Below are positions 1 to 8,234 of a DNA stretch of 64,000 nt, piece by piece. Positions within the stretch are counted from its first letter, which is position 1, and each line of letters opens with the position of its first letter. The notes under the pieces are model-generated. The model saw only the letters and a list, made by a program, of their open reading frames with translations. It had not been told where the DNA came from and made no database searches. Origin of the DNA: Aedoeadaptatus ivorii (lineage in GTDB: Bacteria; Bacillota; Clostridia; Tissierellales; Peptoniphilaceae); NCBI RefSeq assembly GCF_030815095.1, contig NZ_JAUSWF010000004.1, positions 62,001 to 126,000 on the forward strand. Reading direction: 5' to 3'. The position numbers and the translations under genes are program-made.

Positions 1-832
1 GATACGGCGGAAAACCCGCTTCGTGGAGCACTTCTTCGAGGTAGAAGGCCATTTCGTTTGCCTTTCGGCCGATCTCGAAAAACAGATCGTCGGTAAATAA
101 GGTCTCGAACTGCACCCCGAGGGTAAAGCCCTTGGCGAGGAGCAGGGAGCGCTGTTTTTGAAAGTAGATAAATTCGTCGGCGAGGCGCTTGTTGCTAAAG
201 ACCAGCGCTTCGCCGAAGAGGGCGCCGTTTTTGGTGCCGCCGATCGAAAAGATGTCCGCAAATTCCGGATATTCGGAGAGTTCCACATCGCTCATCGGCG
301 AGGTCAGCGCCGATGCCATGCGGGCCCCGTCGATATAGACCGAAACGCCGTGTTCGTCGGCGATCTCTTTGATGCGCCGCAGTTCGTCTTTGGTGTATAC
401 GAGTCCGGTCTCGGTGGCATTGGAAAGGTAGATCATGCCCGGCAGCACATTGTGAAAATTGCCGAAGCTCTCGAGCGTCGCCTGAAGGCGCGCGGGGTCG
501 AACTTGCCGTCTTCGGTCTCGACGGTGATGATCTTGTGGCCGCCCGCCTCGATCGCGCCCACCTCGTCGCCTACGATATGGCCGCTGTCGGCGCTGATGA
601 CCGCCTCGTGGGGCCGGAGTACAAAGCCAATGGCGAGCGTGTTTGCCGCCGTTCCGCCGGGGACGAAGTGGACCGGATACGATGCGCCCAGCGCCGCAGA
701 AATCTTCTCGCGCGCGGCCTCGGAGTGGGCGTCGTAGCCGTATCCCTCGCACCCCTCGTCCTGCACGCGAAGAAGCGCCCGCCAGATCTCGGGGTGGCAT
801 AGGTCGTGATAATCGTTTCTGAAATTGAACAT
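1..832 (-). CDS. ltaE: low-specificity L-threonine aldolase, 3' end cut by window
   Basis: PLP-dependent aldolase that splits L-threonine or allo-threonine to glycine and acetaldehyde. The minus frame is open from an ATG at 832 to the window edge, 277 residues without a stop. The ATG follows AAGGAGGGA by about 8 bases. Family hallmarks are visible: FVPGGTAANT near residue 57, the PLP-contacting DGAR at 168-171, and GGTKNGA at 198-204, where Lys201 should form the Schiff base. The C-terminal domain is beyond the window. The family is certain; beta-eliminating lyases share the fold, so substrate is less sure. Confidence 0.9.
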   Translation of the reverse strand, partial: MFNFRNDYHDLCHPEIWRALLRVQDEGCEGYGYDAHSEAAREKISAALGASYPVHFVPGGTAANTLAIGFVLRPHEAVISADSGHIVGDEVGAIEAGGHKIITVETEDGKFDPARLQATLESFGNFHNVLPGMIYLSNATETGLVYTKDELRRIKEIADEHGVSVYIDGARMASALTSPMSDVELSEYPEFADIFSIGGTKNGALFGEALVFSNKRLADEFIYFQKQRSLLLAKGFTLGVQFETLFTDDLFFEIGRKANEMAFYLEEVLHEAGFPPY

Positions 833-902
833 CGTAGCTTTCCCTCCTTATTGTCATTTGATTTGTGTAATTATATCATAGTGGTGTAAAGAAGGAGGCA
901 TC

Positions 903-1985
903 ATGAAAAAGAATCGACACGGGGCGGATCTCTACGCCCTGGAACGCCGTTATAAGTGGAAGCCCGAGGAAGTCTTGGACTTCTCTTCGAATATAAATCC
1001 CCTGGGCCCCTCGCCCCGGGCCTTGGAAGTGCCCGCAAAAAACGCCGGCGCCGCCGCGCGCTATCCCGATCCCGAATACCGAAAACTCAAAGCGGCGATC
1101 AGCCGCTACGCCAATGTGGCGCCGCAGCATATCCTCTTGGGAAGCGGCACCTCGCAGCTGATTCAGGAATACATCGCCTATATTCATCCCGCCCGCGCGC
1201 TCCTCAACAGCCCCTGTTATAGCGAATACGGCAAGGAATTGGAGAAGGTCGGGGCGAAGATCGTCGAATTTCCCCTGGACTACCACGAAAACTTTATGCT
1301 CGATGTCGACCGCATCATCGAGACCATTCGACGAGAAAAGATCGACCTCTATGTACTCACCAATCCCAACAATCCCACCGGCACCGTGCTTACCCGGGTA
1401 GAGATTCAGCGCATCCTCGACGAGACCGGCGTCCGCATGCTCGTCGACGAGACCTATATCGAATTTACCGACCGCGGCGTCTACTCCGTCTGCGCCCTCG
1501 CCGCAGGACGCGACGATCTGTTCGTGGTGCGGGGCACCAGCAAGTTTTTTGCCACGCCGGGCATCCGCCTGGGCTACGGCATCACCGCCGATGGGGCCGC
1601 TGTGGAGGCCATGTCGGAAAAACTTTCCCTCTGGGGTATCAATATCTATGCCGACCTGATGGGCCGCGAAATGTTTTCGGACGAGGCCTATAAGGCGAAG
1701 ACCTATCATCTGATCCAGAGCGAAAAAGAGCGCATGTGCGCCCGCCTGGAAGCCATCGACGCATTGAAGGTGTTTCCCTCTTACGGGAATTTCGTGCTGG
1801 TAAAAATTCAGGACCGCTCCCACACCGCCGCCGAGCTCCGAGAGGCTCTTTTGGAGAAAAAAATGGTCATCCGGGATTGTTCGAGCTTTCGCAATCTCGA
1901 CGAGCGCTTCTTCCGCTTCTGCATTTTGAAAGAGGCGGCGAACGAAATGCTCGTCACAGAAATCGAGGCCTTCTTTCAAAAATAG
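903..1985 (+). CDS. CobD/HisC-like PLP aminotransferase (threonine-phosphate decarboxylase-like)
   Basis: Fold-type I PLP enzyme of 360 residues. It begins with HGADLYAL and DFSSNINPLG, the N-terminal pattern of L-threonine-O-3-phosphate decarboxylases (CobD) and their HisC-related neighbours. NPNNPTG lies at 154-160 and the PLP lysine is Lys214 in GTSKFF. The start has GAAGGAGG just upstream and is divergent from the threonine aldolase, with a 70-base gap. No other cobalamin gene is present in the window, so a role in the aminopropanol branch is uncertain; a general amino-acid aminotransferase is the alternative. Confidence 0.85.
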   Translation: MKKNRHGADLYALERRYKWKPEEVLDFSSNINPLGPSPRALEVPAKNAGAAARYPDPEYRKLKAAISRYANVAPQHILLGSGTSQLIQEYIAYIHPARALLNSPCYSEYGKELEKVGAKIVEFPLDYHENFMLDVDRIIETIRREKIDLYVLTNPNNPTGTVLTRVEIQRILDETGVRMLVDETYIEFTDRGVYSVCALAAGRDDLFVVRGTSKFFATPGIRLGYGITADGAAVEAMSEKLSLWGINIYADLMGREMFSDEAYKAKTYHLIQSEKERMCARLEAIDALKVFPSYGNFVLVKIQDRSHTAAELREALLEKKMVIRDCSSFRNLDERFFRFCILKEAANEMLVTEIEAFFQK

Positions 1986-2128
1986 CGCCGTCGCAACCGA
2001 AAGAACCCCGTGTTTTCAACGATGCAACCGGCGGTTGACAAAGTTCCACCCCCGCTGTATAGTTCGCAACCGGATTTTTTCGTATGATTTTCTCAGAACG
2101 AAAGCCCCCCTGACGAAAGGAGATTCCT

Positions 2129-3106
2129 ATGATCCTCGCAGAAAAAATTATCCGATTACGAAAAAAGCACAATCTGTCCCAGGAGGAATTGGCGGAGCGG
2201 TTGAATGTGTCGCGGCAGTCCGTCTCGAAGTGGGAGGGCGCTAAGGCGATCCCCGAGATGGCAAAAATCGTCGAGATGTCGAAGGTATTTCACGTCTCCA
2301 CCGACTATCTCCTCCGAGACGACATCGAAGAAGAAGACGCCGCAAGCGGCCCCGTCTACGACGAACCGCGAGAACCCGTGCGGCGTGTCGATATGGAAGC
2401 GGCGAATCGGTTTTTGGATACCAATGCCCGCCAAGCGCCGAAACTCGGCGCGGGCGTGGCGACCTTTATCCTCTCGCCCTTGGGCGTGATGTTGATCGGC
2501 GTGTATTTGGCAACCCGCACCGCAGACGAAAACTTCTATATCTTCGGGGTGATCGCCACCCTCGTCGTGGTGGCCTTGGGCATTATGCAGATGATCCGCC
2601 TAGGCAGTATAATGGAGCCCTTTGAATATTTGGAAAAAGAATATATCGAGACCGCCTACGGCGTAGACGGCATGGTGCGAAAGCACCAAGAGGACTTCCG
2701 CCCCCGCTACACGCGGGAATTGAGCGCGGGTATCGGCCTGCTCGTCCTCGCCGCGATGCCGATCCTGTTGCTGTCCCTTTCGGGGAACGATCTCTATGTG
2801 GGCCCCGCCGTGAGTCTCACCCTGCTTTTCGTCGCCGTCGGCGTCTATTTGATCGTCCACGCCTCCGCCATTCAGGGCGGGTTTCAAATGCTTCTCGAGG
2901 AAGGCGATTACAGCCGAAGCGCCAAGCGCTTTGCCAAAAAATCCGCCCATCTCACCACCGCGTATTTTCTGGCCCTGACGGCGATCTATCTCGCTTGGTC
3001 CTTTATGACCAACCGCTGGGAAATCAGCTGGGTCGTCTGGCCCATAGGCGCCATCCTCTACGCCGTCATTATGGCGCTGTATCGCCAGTCCCTCGACGAC
3101 GAATAA
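2129..3106 (+). CDS. XRE-family regulator fused to a six-helix membrane domain
   Basis: 325 residues. Residues 5-60 form a Cro/CI-type helix-turn-helix (LSQEELAERLNVSRQSVSKW, then a YLL segment near 57). A charged linker follows, then about six hydrophobic stretches at roughly 105-127, 133-154, 196-218, 221-246, 271-292 and 297-318. Such membrane-tethered XRE proteins are common in Firmicutes and are thought to couple envelope signals to transcription; the ligand here is unknown. The ATG follows a GAAAGGAG site. It stands alone and ends at a strong terminator. Confidence 0.85.
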   Translation: MILAEKIIRLRKKHNLSQEELAERLNVSRQSVSKWEGAKAIPEMAKIVEMSKVFHVSTDYLLRDDIEEEDAASGPVYDEPREPVRRVDMEAANRFLDTNARQAPKLGAGVATFILSPLGVMLIGVYLATRTADENFYIFGVIATLVVVALGIMQMIRLGSIMEPFEYLEKEYIETAYGVDGMVRKHQEDFRPRYTRELSAGIGLLVLAAMPILLLSLSGNDLYVGPAVSLTLLFVAVGVYLIVHASAIQGGFQMLLEEGDYSRSAKRFAKKSAHLTTAYFLALTAIYLAWSFMTNRWEISWVVWPIGAILYAVIMALYRQSLDDE

Positions 3107-3113
3107 CGCAAAG

Positions 3114-3144
3114 AAAAAAGATCTGCTTCGTGCAGATCTTTTTT
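3114..3144. terminator. rho-independent terminator after the XRE gene
   Basis: A 13-bp perfect stem, AAAAAAGATCTGC against GCAGATCTTTTTT, with a short TTCGT loop. A and T runs on the two sides let it work in both directions. Confidence 0.9.
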
Positions 3145-3173
3145 GATGGTTGGATCTAGCGGCGATTGGCACC

Positions 3174-3208
3174 AAAAACGCCCCGTTTCTTTGAAACGGA
3201 TCGTTTTT
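3174..3208 (-). terminator. hairpin terminator downstream of the small membrane peptide
   Basis: Inverted repeat AAAAACG(c)CCCGTTTC / GAAACGG(a)TCGTTTTT with one internal mismatch. Its sequence is almost identical to the hairpin at 4215-4249, so the AT-rich cassette is bounded by two copies in the same orientation. Confidence 0.8.
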
Positions 3209-3250
3209 CCTTACCAGCTATGTTCAATGGCACTTTCTACACTAAATGCT

Positions 3251-3379
3251 TTATGCTTTCGGTTTCTCTAGCAGTTTGCGAATTACTAATATCAAAACGA
3301 TCAGTAACGCAATCCTCGTCAAGCTATCTATGCCCGCAAATATTACAGAAAATAACTCTAACGCATCAAATGTATGCAT
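3251..3379 (-). CDS. 42-residue single-pass membrane peptide (holin-like toxin-like)
   Basis: An ATG at 3379 is preceded by AGGAGGAG at ideal distance and opens a 42-residue frame ending in TAA. The peptide starts MHTFDALELFSVIF, has a hydrophobic helix over about residues 24-34 (RIALLIVLILV) and a basic tail RKLLEKPKA. The layout, an acidic/aromatic start, one helix and a Lys-rich end, resembles small holin-like or type I toxin peptides of Gram-positives; that is inference. It lies 23 bases downstream of the secreted-protein gene on the same strand, so the two are probably one transcript ending at 3174-3208. No antisense antitoxin RNA could be proven by eye. Confidence 0.65.
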   Translation of the reverse strand: MHTFDALELFSVIFAGIDSLTRIALLIVLILVIRKLLEKPKA

Positions 3380-3402
3380 ATCTCCTCCTGTATATTCTCG
3401 AC

Positions 3403-4062
3403 TTAATATGTGCTAAGCTCCGTCCACACTTTTTCACTGTTCACATGGGCTTTCACCCAAACTCGTTTCGATCCTATATCACCTGGCGCTTTATAGTAGA
3501 TAGCATACCACGCATTCGGTTGTTTTTTCCAACCCTTTACAAAACCGATAGTATCCTCAGTAAAACTGCCTCCATAGATCTTGATTTCTTTGTTGTATTG
3601 GGAATCAATGATCGCCAACTTTTTTGTAGTATCTCTTCTAGCATTGATACAAAACGACATTTTCATGGCAAAACCATTTAATTCCGCCTTATATTTTTTT
3701 ACCGATTTAATCGCTCTCAAGGATGCTTCAGGGCGAATCTCATGGCACCGCAGTACCATCATAGAACCGTCCGGATAGGTGGTTTTACTATACCCTTCTT
3801 CAACGATTTGGGGTTTCAAATTGTTGTATTTCGGGTTAAACGAGTCCCACACTTCTCCTCGTTCTAATTTACCTATTAAGTGAGAGATAGTCTCCTCGGT
3901 GGCCCCCTCTGCTCTTAATTCCTTCTCGATGGCATCGCTGCTGAGCGTTTCTTTTTGGATTTCTGGTTCTTCCGTTGAGGTGGCAAAGGCAGTGATCGGC
4001 AAAGATACAAATGTCAATACAAAAGCGAGTAATAAAGCCATGTTAAATACTTTTTTTCTCAT
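3403..4062 (-). CDS. secreted hypothetical protein, AT-rich, possibly DUF5626-like
   Basis: 219 residues from the ATG at 4062, which has GAGGG 8 bases upstream; in-frame ATGs further out lack a good ribosome site. Residues 1-27 are a signal peptide: MRKK, a hydrophobic core, and a likely AFA cleavage site. The mature part starts with an acidic helix, then a GKLERGEVWDS motif near 60-75, YPDGSMMVLR, and a beta-rich C-terminus. These motifs recall small secreted Gram-positive proteins of the DUF5626 kind, recalled rather than searched. Base composition is clearly more AT-rich than the neighbours, suggesting transfer. It is probably co-transcribed with the small membrane peptide downstream. Confidence 0.75.
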   Translation of the reverse strand: MRKKVFNMALLLAFVLTFVSLPITAFATSTEEPEIQKETLSSDAIEKELRAEGATEETISHLIGKLERGEVWDSFNPKYNNLKPQIVEEGYSKTTYPDGSMMVLRCHEIRPEASLRAIKSVKKYKAELNGFAMKMSFCINARRDTTKKLAIIDSQYNKEIKIYGGSFTEDTIGFVKGWKKQPNAWYAIYYKAPGDIGSKRVWVKAHVNSEKVWTELSTY

Positions 4063-4180
4063 CGTCATTTCCCTCATAGTCATCTCATTAATAATAAATG
4101 GCATTTTCATAACCGATTTAATAATATCCATATATACTTTACCTCTTCAATGAATCTGTAGTCTATTGTAAAAGAATATA

Positions 4181-4213
4181 ATTCTAATTATATATTTAGA
4201 ATCTCTATTCTAA
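4181..4213 (-). promoter_or_regulatory. triple inverted heptamer overlapping a promoter of the AT-rich cassette
   Basis: The heptamers ATTCTAA (4181-4187), TTAGAAT (4196-4202) and ATTCTAA (4207-4213) alternate in orientation. On the minus strand a TTGCTT and TATATA pair with a 17-base gap can be drawn through them. An operator over the promoter of the secreted protein is inferred; the regulator is unknown. Confidence 0.45.
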
Positions 4214-4214
4214 G

Positions 4215-4249
4215 CAAAACGCCCCGTTTTTTTGAAACGGAGCGTTTTG
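4215..4249 (-). terminator. hairpin terminator after the stalk-domain protein
   Basis: CAAAACGCCCCGTTT / AACGGAGCGTTTTG hairpin just beyond the stop at 4259. It is a near copy of the hairpin at 3174-3208. Confidence 0.8.
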
Positions 4250-4258
4250 GGTATCTTC

Positions 4259-5068
4259 TCAGCTCGTGCGCTTTACGGTCTTTACGGTCTTTAGGATCTC
4301 CATAAAGGCGTCTTTGGAGGTTTCATAGGAATTTACGAGGTGTATATCGGCCGGATCTTCTACCCGCACGCCCTCGGCGTAGGTGAATACCAGATAGCCG
4401 CCGGGGACGGTGCCCAAGACGACCACGGGGCCTTTGACCGCCCGGGGGTCTTCGAGTTTACAGAGTTCCCCGATGCGCCCCATGCGCTTGGTGACGTCGT
4501 AATTCGCCTTGTCGAAGACGACGACCTCTCCGCCCGTGTCCTCGACGACGAAATTGTGCTTATACATATCCGGCCGGGCGAAGGAGTAGCCTTCCTTGGT
4601 GGTCAGGCGCGGCGCTTCCGGAAACACGCCAGCATCGTAGTAGTCGCCGATCAGGGCGATGCGATGCGCCTCGTCCCAGTGGACGGGGAGGTCGAAGGCC
4701 TCGGCCGCAAAGCGCAGGGGCACCCAGATTACGCCCGCGTCGGCAAAGGGGGCGGCGTCCATAAAAAAACGCTCTTCGCCCTTTGCGTATCGGTCTTCAT
4801 CAACGACCATCTTGACCGTCTCGCCGCCCTTTGTGAGGCGAAGGGTATGCGCGCCCTCGTCCCAATCCGCCGTAATTTCGCCCAATGCCGCCAGGGTATT
4901 GAGGGGCAGATACAGGCGATTGCCGGCGATGCACGGCGTCACCTCGGCACCCGCGAGTTCGCTCGATTCTATGCCATTCACGTAGATCGTAGCCGCTCGA
5001 CTTTCCTCCGCTCGCGCCCAACCGGGAATCATGAGCAGGACAAAGAGCAATACGGCCAGTTTTTTCAT
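4259..5068 (-). CDS. exported copper amine oxidase N-terminal (stalk) domain protein
   Basis: 269 residues from the ATG at 5068, which is preceded by AAAGGAGG. Residues 1-22 are a signal peptide (MKKLAVLLFVLLMIPGWARA). The mature part carries two paired-strand repeats typical of the stalk domain: YVNGIESSEL...NRLYLPLNTLAALG near 30-65 and FMDAAPFADAGVIWVPLRFAAEAF near 100-125. The C-terminal 100 residues are an unassigned alpha/beta region. Stalk domains in Firmicutes are thought to sit at the cell wall; no catalytic part of amine oxidase is present. A second stalk-domain gene lies at 51769. Confidence 0.8.
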   Translation of the reverse strand: MKKLAVLLFVLLMIPGWARAEESRAATIYVNGIESSELAGAEVTPCIAGNRLYLPLNTLAALGEITADWDEGAHTLRLTKGGETVKMVVDEDRYAKGEERFFMDAAPFADAGVIWVPLRFAAEAFDLPVHWDEAHRIALIGDYYDAGVFPEAPRLTTKEGYSFARPDMYKHNFVVEDTGGEVVVFDKANYDVTKRMGRIGELCKLEDPRAVKGPVVVLGTVPGGYLVFTYAEGVRVEDPADIHLVNSYETSKDAFMEILKTVKTVKRTS

Positions 5069-5401
5069 AAAAGCCTCCTTTCCGCGGGCTGCGCCCGACG
5101 TATACATTGCACGATTTCGCCACGAAAATCGCGCAGAACGACGAATGCTGCAATCGCCGTCACGGTAGAAATTGCAACGCCTTCGGGGGTATTTTCTTCT
5201 ATCTCGAGCATACACCGCGGGCGCCAATAAAACAAGGGGTTTTTCGACTTTTATGAAATTATTTTTCGTCTATGGTCGAAAATTCAATAAATGATGAAAT
5301 GAATGCGCGCCGAGTTTTTATAAATTGCTTTCAATATACAGTTTTTCTTTATTTTTTGCGACTCCGCCGCCGTTTTTTCTGAAAAACAAAAAAATTGTGC
5401 G
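5069..5401. other. intergenic stretch, mostly AT-rich, no gene seen
   Basis: Between the stalk-domain gene and the ZIP gene. It becomes AT-rich after 5230. I see no ORF with a ribosome site, no tRNA and no clear riboswitch; it probably holds the promoter of the stalk-domain gene. Confidence 0.5.
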
Positions 5402-5429
5402 CAAAAAAAGAAAACGCCGAAGCGTTTCC
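5402..5429 (-). terminator. terminator of the cysS-to-ZIP operon
   Basis: On the minus strand AAACGC-TTCG-GCGTTT is followed by TCTTTTTTT, directly at the stop of the ZIP transporter. Confidence 0.85.
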
Positions 5430-6205
5430 TATCCCAGGGCGATATCCAATGTCATCATTAACGTGAAGCCCGCTGCAAAGGCGAGGACGCCGATGTTGGA
5501 GTGGGTACCCTCGGCGGTTTCGGGGATGAGTTCTTCGACGACGACATAGACCATGACGCCGGCGGCAAAGCTCAGAGAATACGCCATAAACGGAAGCACC
5601 CGGCTCGCGAGAACCATGGTGATGACGGTGGCGACGGGCTCCACGACGCCCGAGAGGAAGCCGTTTATAAACGCCTTTTCGCGTTTCATGCCCCGGGCGT
5701 GCATGGGCAGGGAGACAATGGCGCCCTCCGGAAAGTTCTGAATGGCGAGACCCACCGCCAAGGCGAGCGCCGCCCCTTCGGAGATGGAGACGCCGCCGGA
5801 GAGCCAGCCGGCGATGACGACGCCCAGCGCCATGCCCTCGGGGATGTTGTGGATGGTAACCGCGAGCAGGAGCATGGTAGAGCGATCCAGCCCCGTTTCC
5901 GGTCCTTCTTCGCTTTTGCCGTGGAGATGGGGCACCATGCGGTCCAAGGCGAGCATAAACAAAGTGCCCAGCCAAAAGCCCGCCACGACGGGAAAGAACG
6001 CGAATTTTCCCATGCTCGTCGTGCGGTCCAGGGCGGGAATCAAAAGACTCCAGACCGATGCCGCCACCATGACGCCGGCGGCGAAGCCGTTCATGGCGCG
6101 TTCTGCGCGCTTGTCGATTCGCTCGTGAAAGAACAGCACCGACGCGGCGCCCAAGGTGGTGCCCAACAGGGGCGTAAAGATGGTTCGTAGTATGGATAAC
6201 TCCAA
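5429..6205 (-). CDS. ZIP-family divalent metal transporter
   Basis: 258-residue integral membrane protein, usual for bacterial ZIPs, importing Zn2+ and related metals. Metal-site motifs are clear: HNIPEG at 119-124 and NFPEG at 157-161 in the fourth and fifth helices, with a His-bearing loop VPHLHGK at 91-97. The start is a TTG at 6205 with GGAGGAA a few bases upstream; no ATG serves better. It is the last gene of the leftward cysS operon, 13 bases after rae1, and ends at a terminator. Confidence 0.9.
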   Translation of the reverse strand: MELSILRTIFTPLLGTTLGAASVLFFHERIDKRAERAMNGFAAGVMVAASVWSLLIPALDRTTSMGKFAFFPVVAGFWLGTLFMLALDRMVPHLHGKSEEGPETGLDRSTMLLLAVTIHNIPEGMALGVVIAGWLSGGVSISEGAALALAVGLAIQNFPEGAIVSLPMHARGMKREKAFINGFLSGVVEPVATVITMVLASRVLPFMAYSLSFAAGVMVYVVVEELIPETAEGTHSNIGVLAFAAGFTLMMTLDIALG

Positions 6206-6218
6206 AATTCCTCCTCCG

Positions 6219-6755
6219 TTATTTCAGCTTTCTGCGGAGGGTTTCGAGTTTCCTCCTATTGCGCTCGTCCAGGGCGCCGCCCATGCGCTCCCTGGTGACC
6301 ATGTGTTTTGCCTGCTGCCGGGTGCGGTTTTTTGCCGCAGAGACGACGATTTCAAGCTCTCGGGCGCTGATCCGCTTGCCGCCCCGGGCGAGGATGATCT
6401 GCTGCTCCACATAGTCGCTGGTGGCGACGACGACTTCGCGCACGCGGCCCATCGAGGCGATCTGCGCTTCGATATAGTGATCCGCCGTCTCGAGTTCCTT
6501 GGTAAAGACGATGTCCATGCCCTTTCGCTGTAAAAAGGAGCCGGGGTTTCCCTTTACGCGGTAGGCGTCGAAGACGAGGATGACGTAGATATGTTCGGTG
6601 GCGGCAAATTCCTCTAAGATTTCGATCAGGCGTTCCCGCGCCTCCTCGAGCCGATCTTCTACCAAGGGCTTGAGCGCCTCCCAGTCGTTGATGATATTGT
6701 AGCCGTCGACAAAGAGGTAGCGCCCCTGGCGCTTATACCTTCTTTTGTTTTCCAT
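6219..6755 (-). CDS. rae1: NYN-domain ribosome-associated mRNA endonuclease (YacP/Rae1)
   Basis: 178 residues. The NYN/PIN-like signature begins with LFVDGYNIINDW at 14-25, followed by the acidic VFDAYRVKG near 60 and VVVATSDYVEQQ near 109. These supply the Asp cluster expected of this nuclease family. Bacillus subtilis Rae1 cuts mRNA inside the ribosomal A site; transfer of that role is by homology and by position next to rlmB, as in other Firmicutes. It overlaps the end of rlmB by 23 bases, so translation is likely coupled. Confidence 0.9.
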   Translation of the reverse strand: MENKRRYKRQGRYLFVDGYNIINDWEALKPLVEDRLEEARERLIEILEEFAATEHIYVILVFDAYRVKGNPGSFLQRKGMDIVFTKELETADHYIEAQIASMGRVREVVVATSDYVEQQIILARGGKRISARELEIVVSAAKNRTRQQAKHMVTRERMGGALDERNRRKLETLRRKLK

Positions 6756-7476
6756 CTCTCTGCCTCAGGGTCTCGTACAGAAAAATCGACGCCGCCACCG
6801 AAGCGTTTAAGGACTCGAAGCCGCCGGGCATGGGAATCGAAAGCAAGACATCGGTATGTTCTTTGGTCTTTTCGGCGATGCCGTCGCCTTCGTTTCCGAC
6901 GACGATGGCGATGGGCCCGGTGAGGTCGGCGGTATAGAGGGGGGCTTGTCCCGCGTCGGCGCCGTAGACCCAAATGTTTTTCTGTTTCAATTCCTCGATG
7001 GTGCGATTGAGATTGGTGACCTTGGCGACGAGCATCTCGTCCACCGCCCCGGCGGAGGTCTTATACACCGTGGCGTTTACCGACGCGGCGCGGTGCTTGG
7101 GGATGATGACGCCGTGGGCGCCCATGGCGAGGGCGCTTCGGATGACGGCGCCGAGATTGTGGGGATCGTGCACGGAATCGAGGAGGACTAGGAGGGGATC
7201 TTCGCCCCGCGCCTCTGCCAGGGCGAGCATCTCGTCGATTTCCGCATAGCGAAAGTCCGATACAAAGCAGACCACGCCCTGGTGGTTGGCGCCGGCGGTC
7301 ATTTCGTCGAGGCGAGATTTTTCCCGCTCCTGCACGAAGATGCCGAGTTCTTTTGCCACGCGGCGGATCTTTCCGATGGATCCGTCTTTGGCGCCCTTTT
7401 GAATGTAGAGTTTATCGACTTTGGGCCCCAGCGCTTCGAGCACCGGATGCCTGCCGTAGATCATTGCCGTTTCCAT
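6733..7476 (-). CDS. rlmB: 23S rRNA (guanosine-2'-O)-methyltransferase RlmB
   Basis: 247 residues of the TrmH/SpoU (SPOUT) family, using AdoMet to methylate a guanosine in 23S rRNA. The N-terminal substrate-binding domain begins IYGRHPVLEAL. The three SPOUT motifs follow: LDSVHDPHNLGAVIRSA near 99-115, IVVGNEGDGI near 190, and IPMPGGFESLNASVAASI near 213-231, which forms the knotted cofactor site. It overlaps thyX by 16 bases and rae1 by 23, consistent with one operon. Confidence 0.95.
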   Translation of the reverse strand: METAMIYGRHPVLEALGPKVDKLYIQKGAKDGSIGKIRRVAKELGIFVQEREKSRLDEMTAGANHQGVVCFVSDFRYAEIDEMLALAEARGEDPLLVLLDSVHDPHNLGAVIRSALAMGAHGVIIPKHRAASVNATVYKTSAGAVDEMLVAKVTNLNRTIEELKQKNIWVYGADAGQAPLYTADLTGPIAIVVGNEGDGIAEKTKEHTDVLLSIPMPGGFESLNASVAASIFLYETLRQRDGKQKKV

Positions 7477-8234
7477 ATTTCCTCCCTATACATTTTTCTG
7501 ACGGAATCGATCTTTCCGCAGGTCATCTTCCCCTCGGGGCAGGGACCTTGAACACAGGGCGGCCCGGCCTTTTGAGAGAGGGCGGGGGCCGTGGACAGCA
7601 CCGCTTTTAACATGGCGAGCGCCACTTCGCGGATCTCCCACTGCGCCCGAAGGCACAGCCGGGTCTCGAAGAAATGAAGCAGGGTGCGGGCGTTCATGGT
7701 GACGACGATTTTGGTCTCGCAGGCATTGGGAAGCACGTAGCGGGCGTCTTCGATGGCGCGCTTTTCGGCCTTACGGGCAGCCGCCTTCTCGTCTTCCCCC
7801 GCTTCTGTCAGCGCGCGCTCGTAGCGGCCGCGCAATCGATCCGTCAGTTCCCGATACGCCGATTCCGCCTCTTGCATGGCCCGCTGAAAGCGCGCCGCGG
7901 CCTCGGCGTCGTCTCGAATGGCGGGGGGCGTGATGTATTCCATGGCGTCGAGGCGCACATACCGCTGGGACTGCTGGGAATAGCTGGCGATGCGGTGGCG
8001 CACCAGTTGGTGGGTCATTACCCGGCTGACCCCTTCTACGGCGAAGGTGAAGCTCGCGTGTTCCAAGGGCGACAGATGGGAGAGGCCGGCGAGCATGCCG
8101 ACAAAGCGCTCGGTCTCCTCGTCGTCGAGTTTCGCCTCGATTTCGTCGACCCCCACCGGGGAATAGCAGAGTTTCGCCGCCTTGGCGATCAGTTCCTGGG
8201 CGTCGGGGGTGTGGCCGATCAATTTAACCTTCAT
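7461..8234 (-). CDS. thyX: FAD-dependent thymidylate synthase
   Basis: Makes dTMP from dUMP with methylene-tetrahydrofolate and reduced flavin. The ThyX signature RHRIASY is at 79-85 (RHRxxSx), followed by QQSQRY; the NARTLLHFFETR block near 190 also fits. At 257 residues it is somewhat longer than minimal ThyX, with a Cys-containing tail (PPCVQGPCPEGKMTCG) of unknown use. It lies between mrnC and rlmB with short overlaps on both sides. No thyA is present in the window. Confidence 0.95.
   Translation of the reverse strand: MKVKLIGHTPDAQELIAKAAKLCYSPVGVDEIEAKLDDEETERFVGMLAGLSHLSPLEHASFTFAVEGVSRVMTHQLVRHRIASYSQQSQRYVRLDAMEYITPPAIRDDAEAAARFQRAMQEAESAYRELTDRLRGRYERALTEAGEDEKAAARKAEKRAIEDARYVLPNACETKIVVTMNARTLLHFFETRLCLRAQWEIREVALAMLKAVLSTAPALSQKAGPPCVQGPCPEGKMTCGKIDSVRKMYREEIWKRQ

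Noticed and set aside
195..857. 220-codon minus-strand frame near the left edge
   Set aside because: Arg-rich shadow of the threonine aldolase, which is encoded in a different minus frame from 832 and runs off the window.
3166..3681. 171-codon plus-strand frame
   Set aside because: Antisense to the 42-residue peptide and the secreted protein, no ribosome site, and it crosses a terminator.
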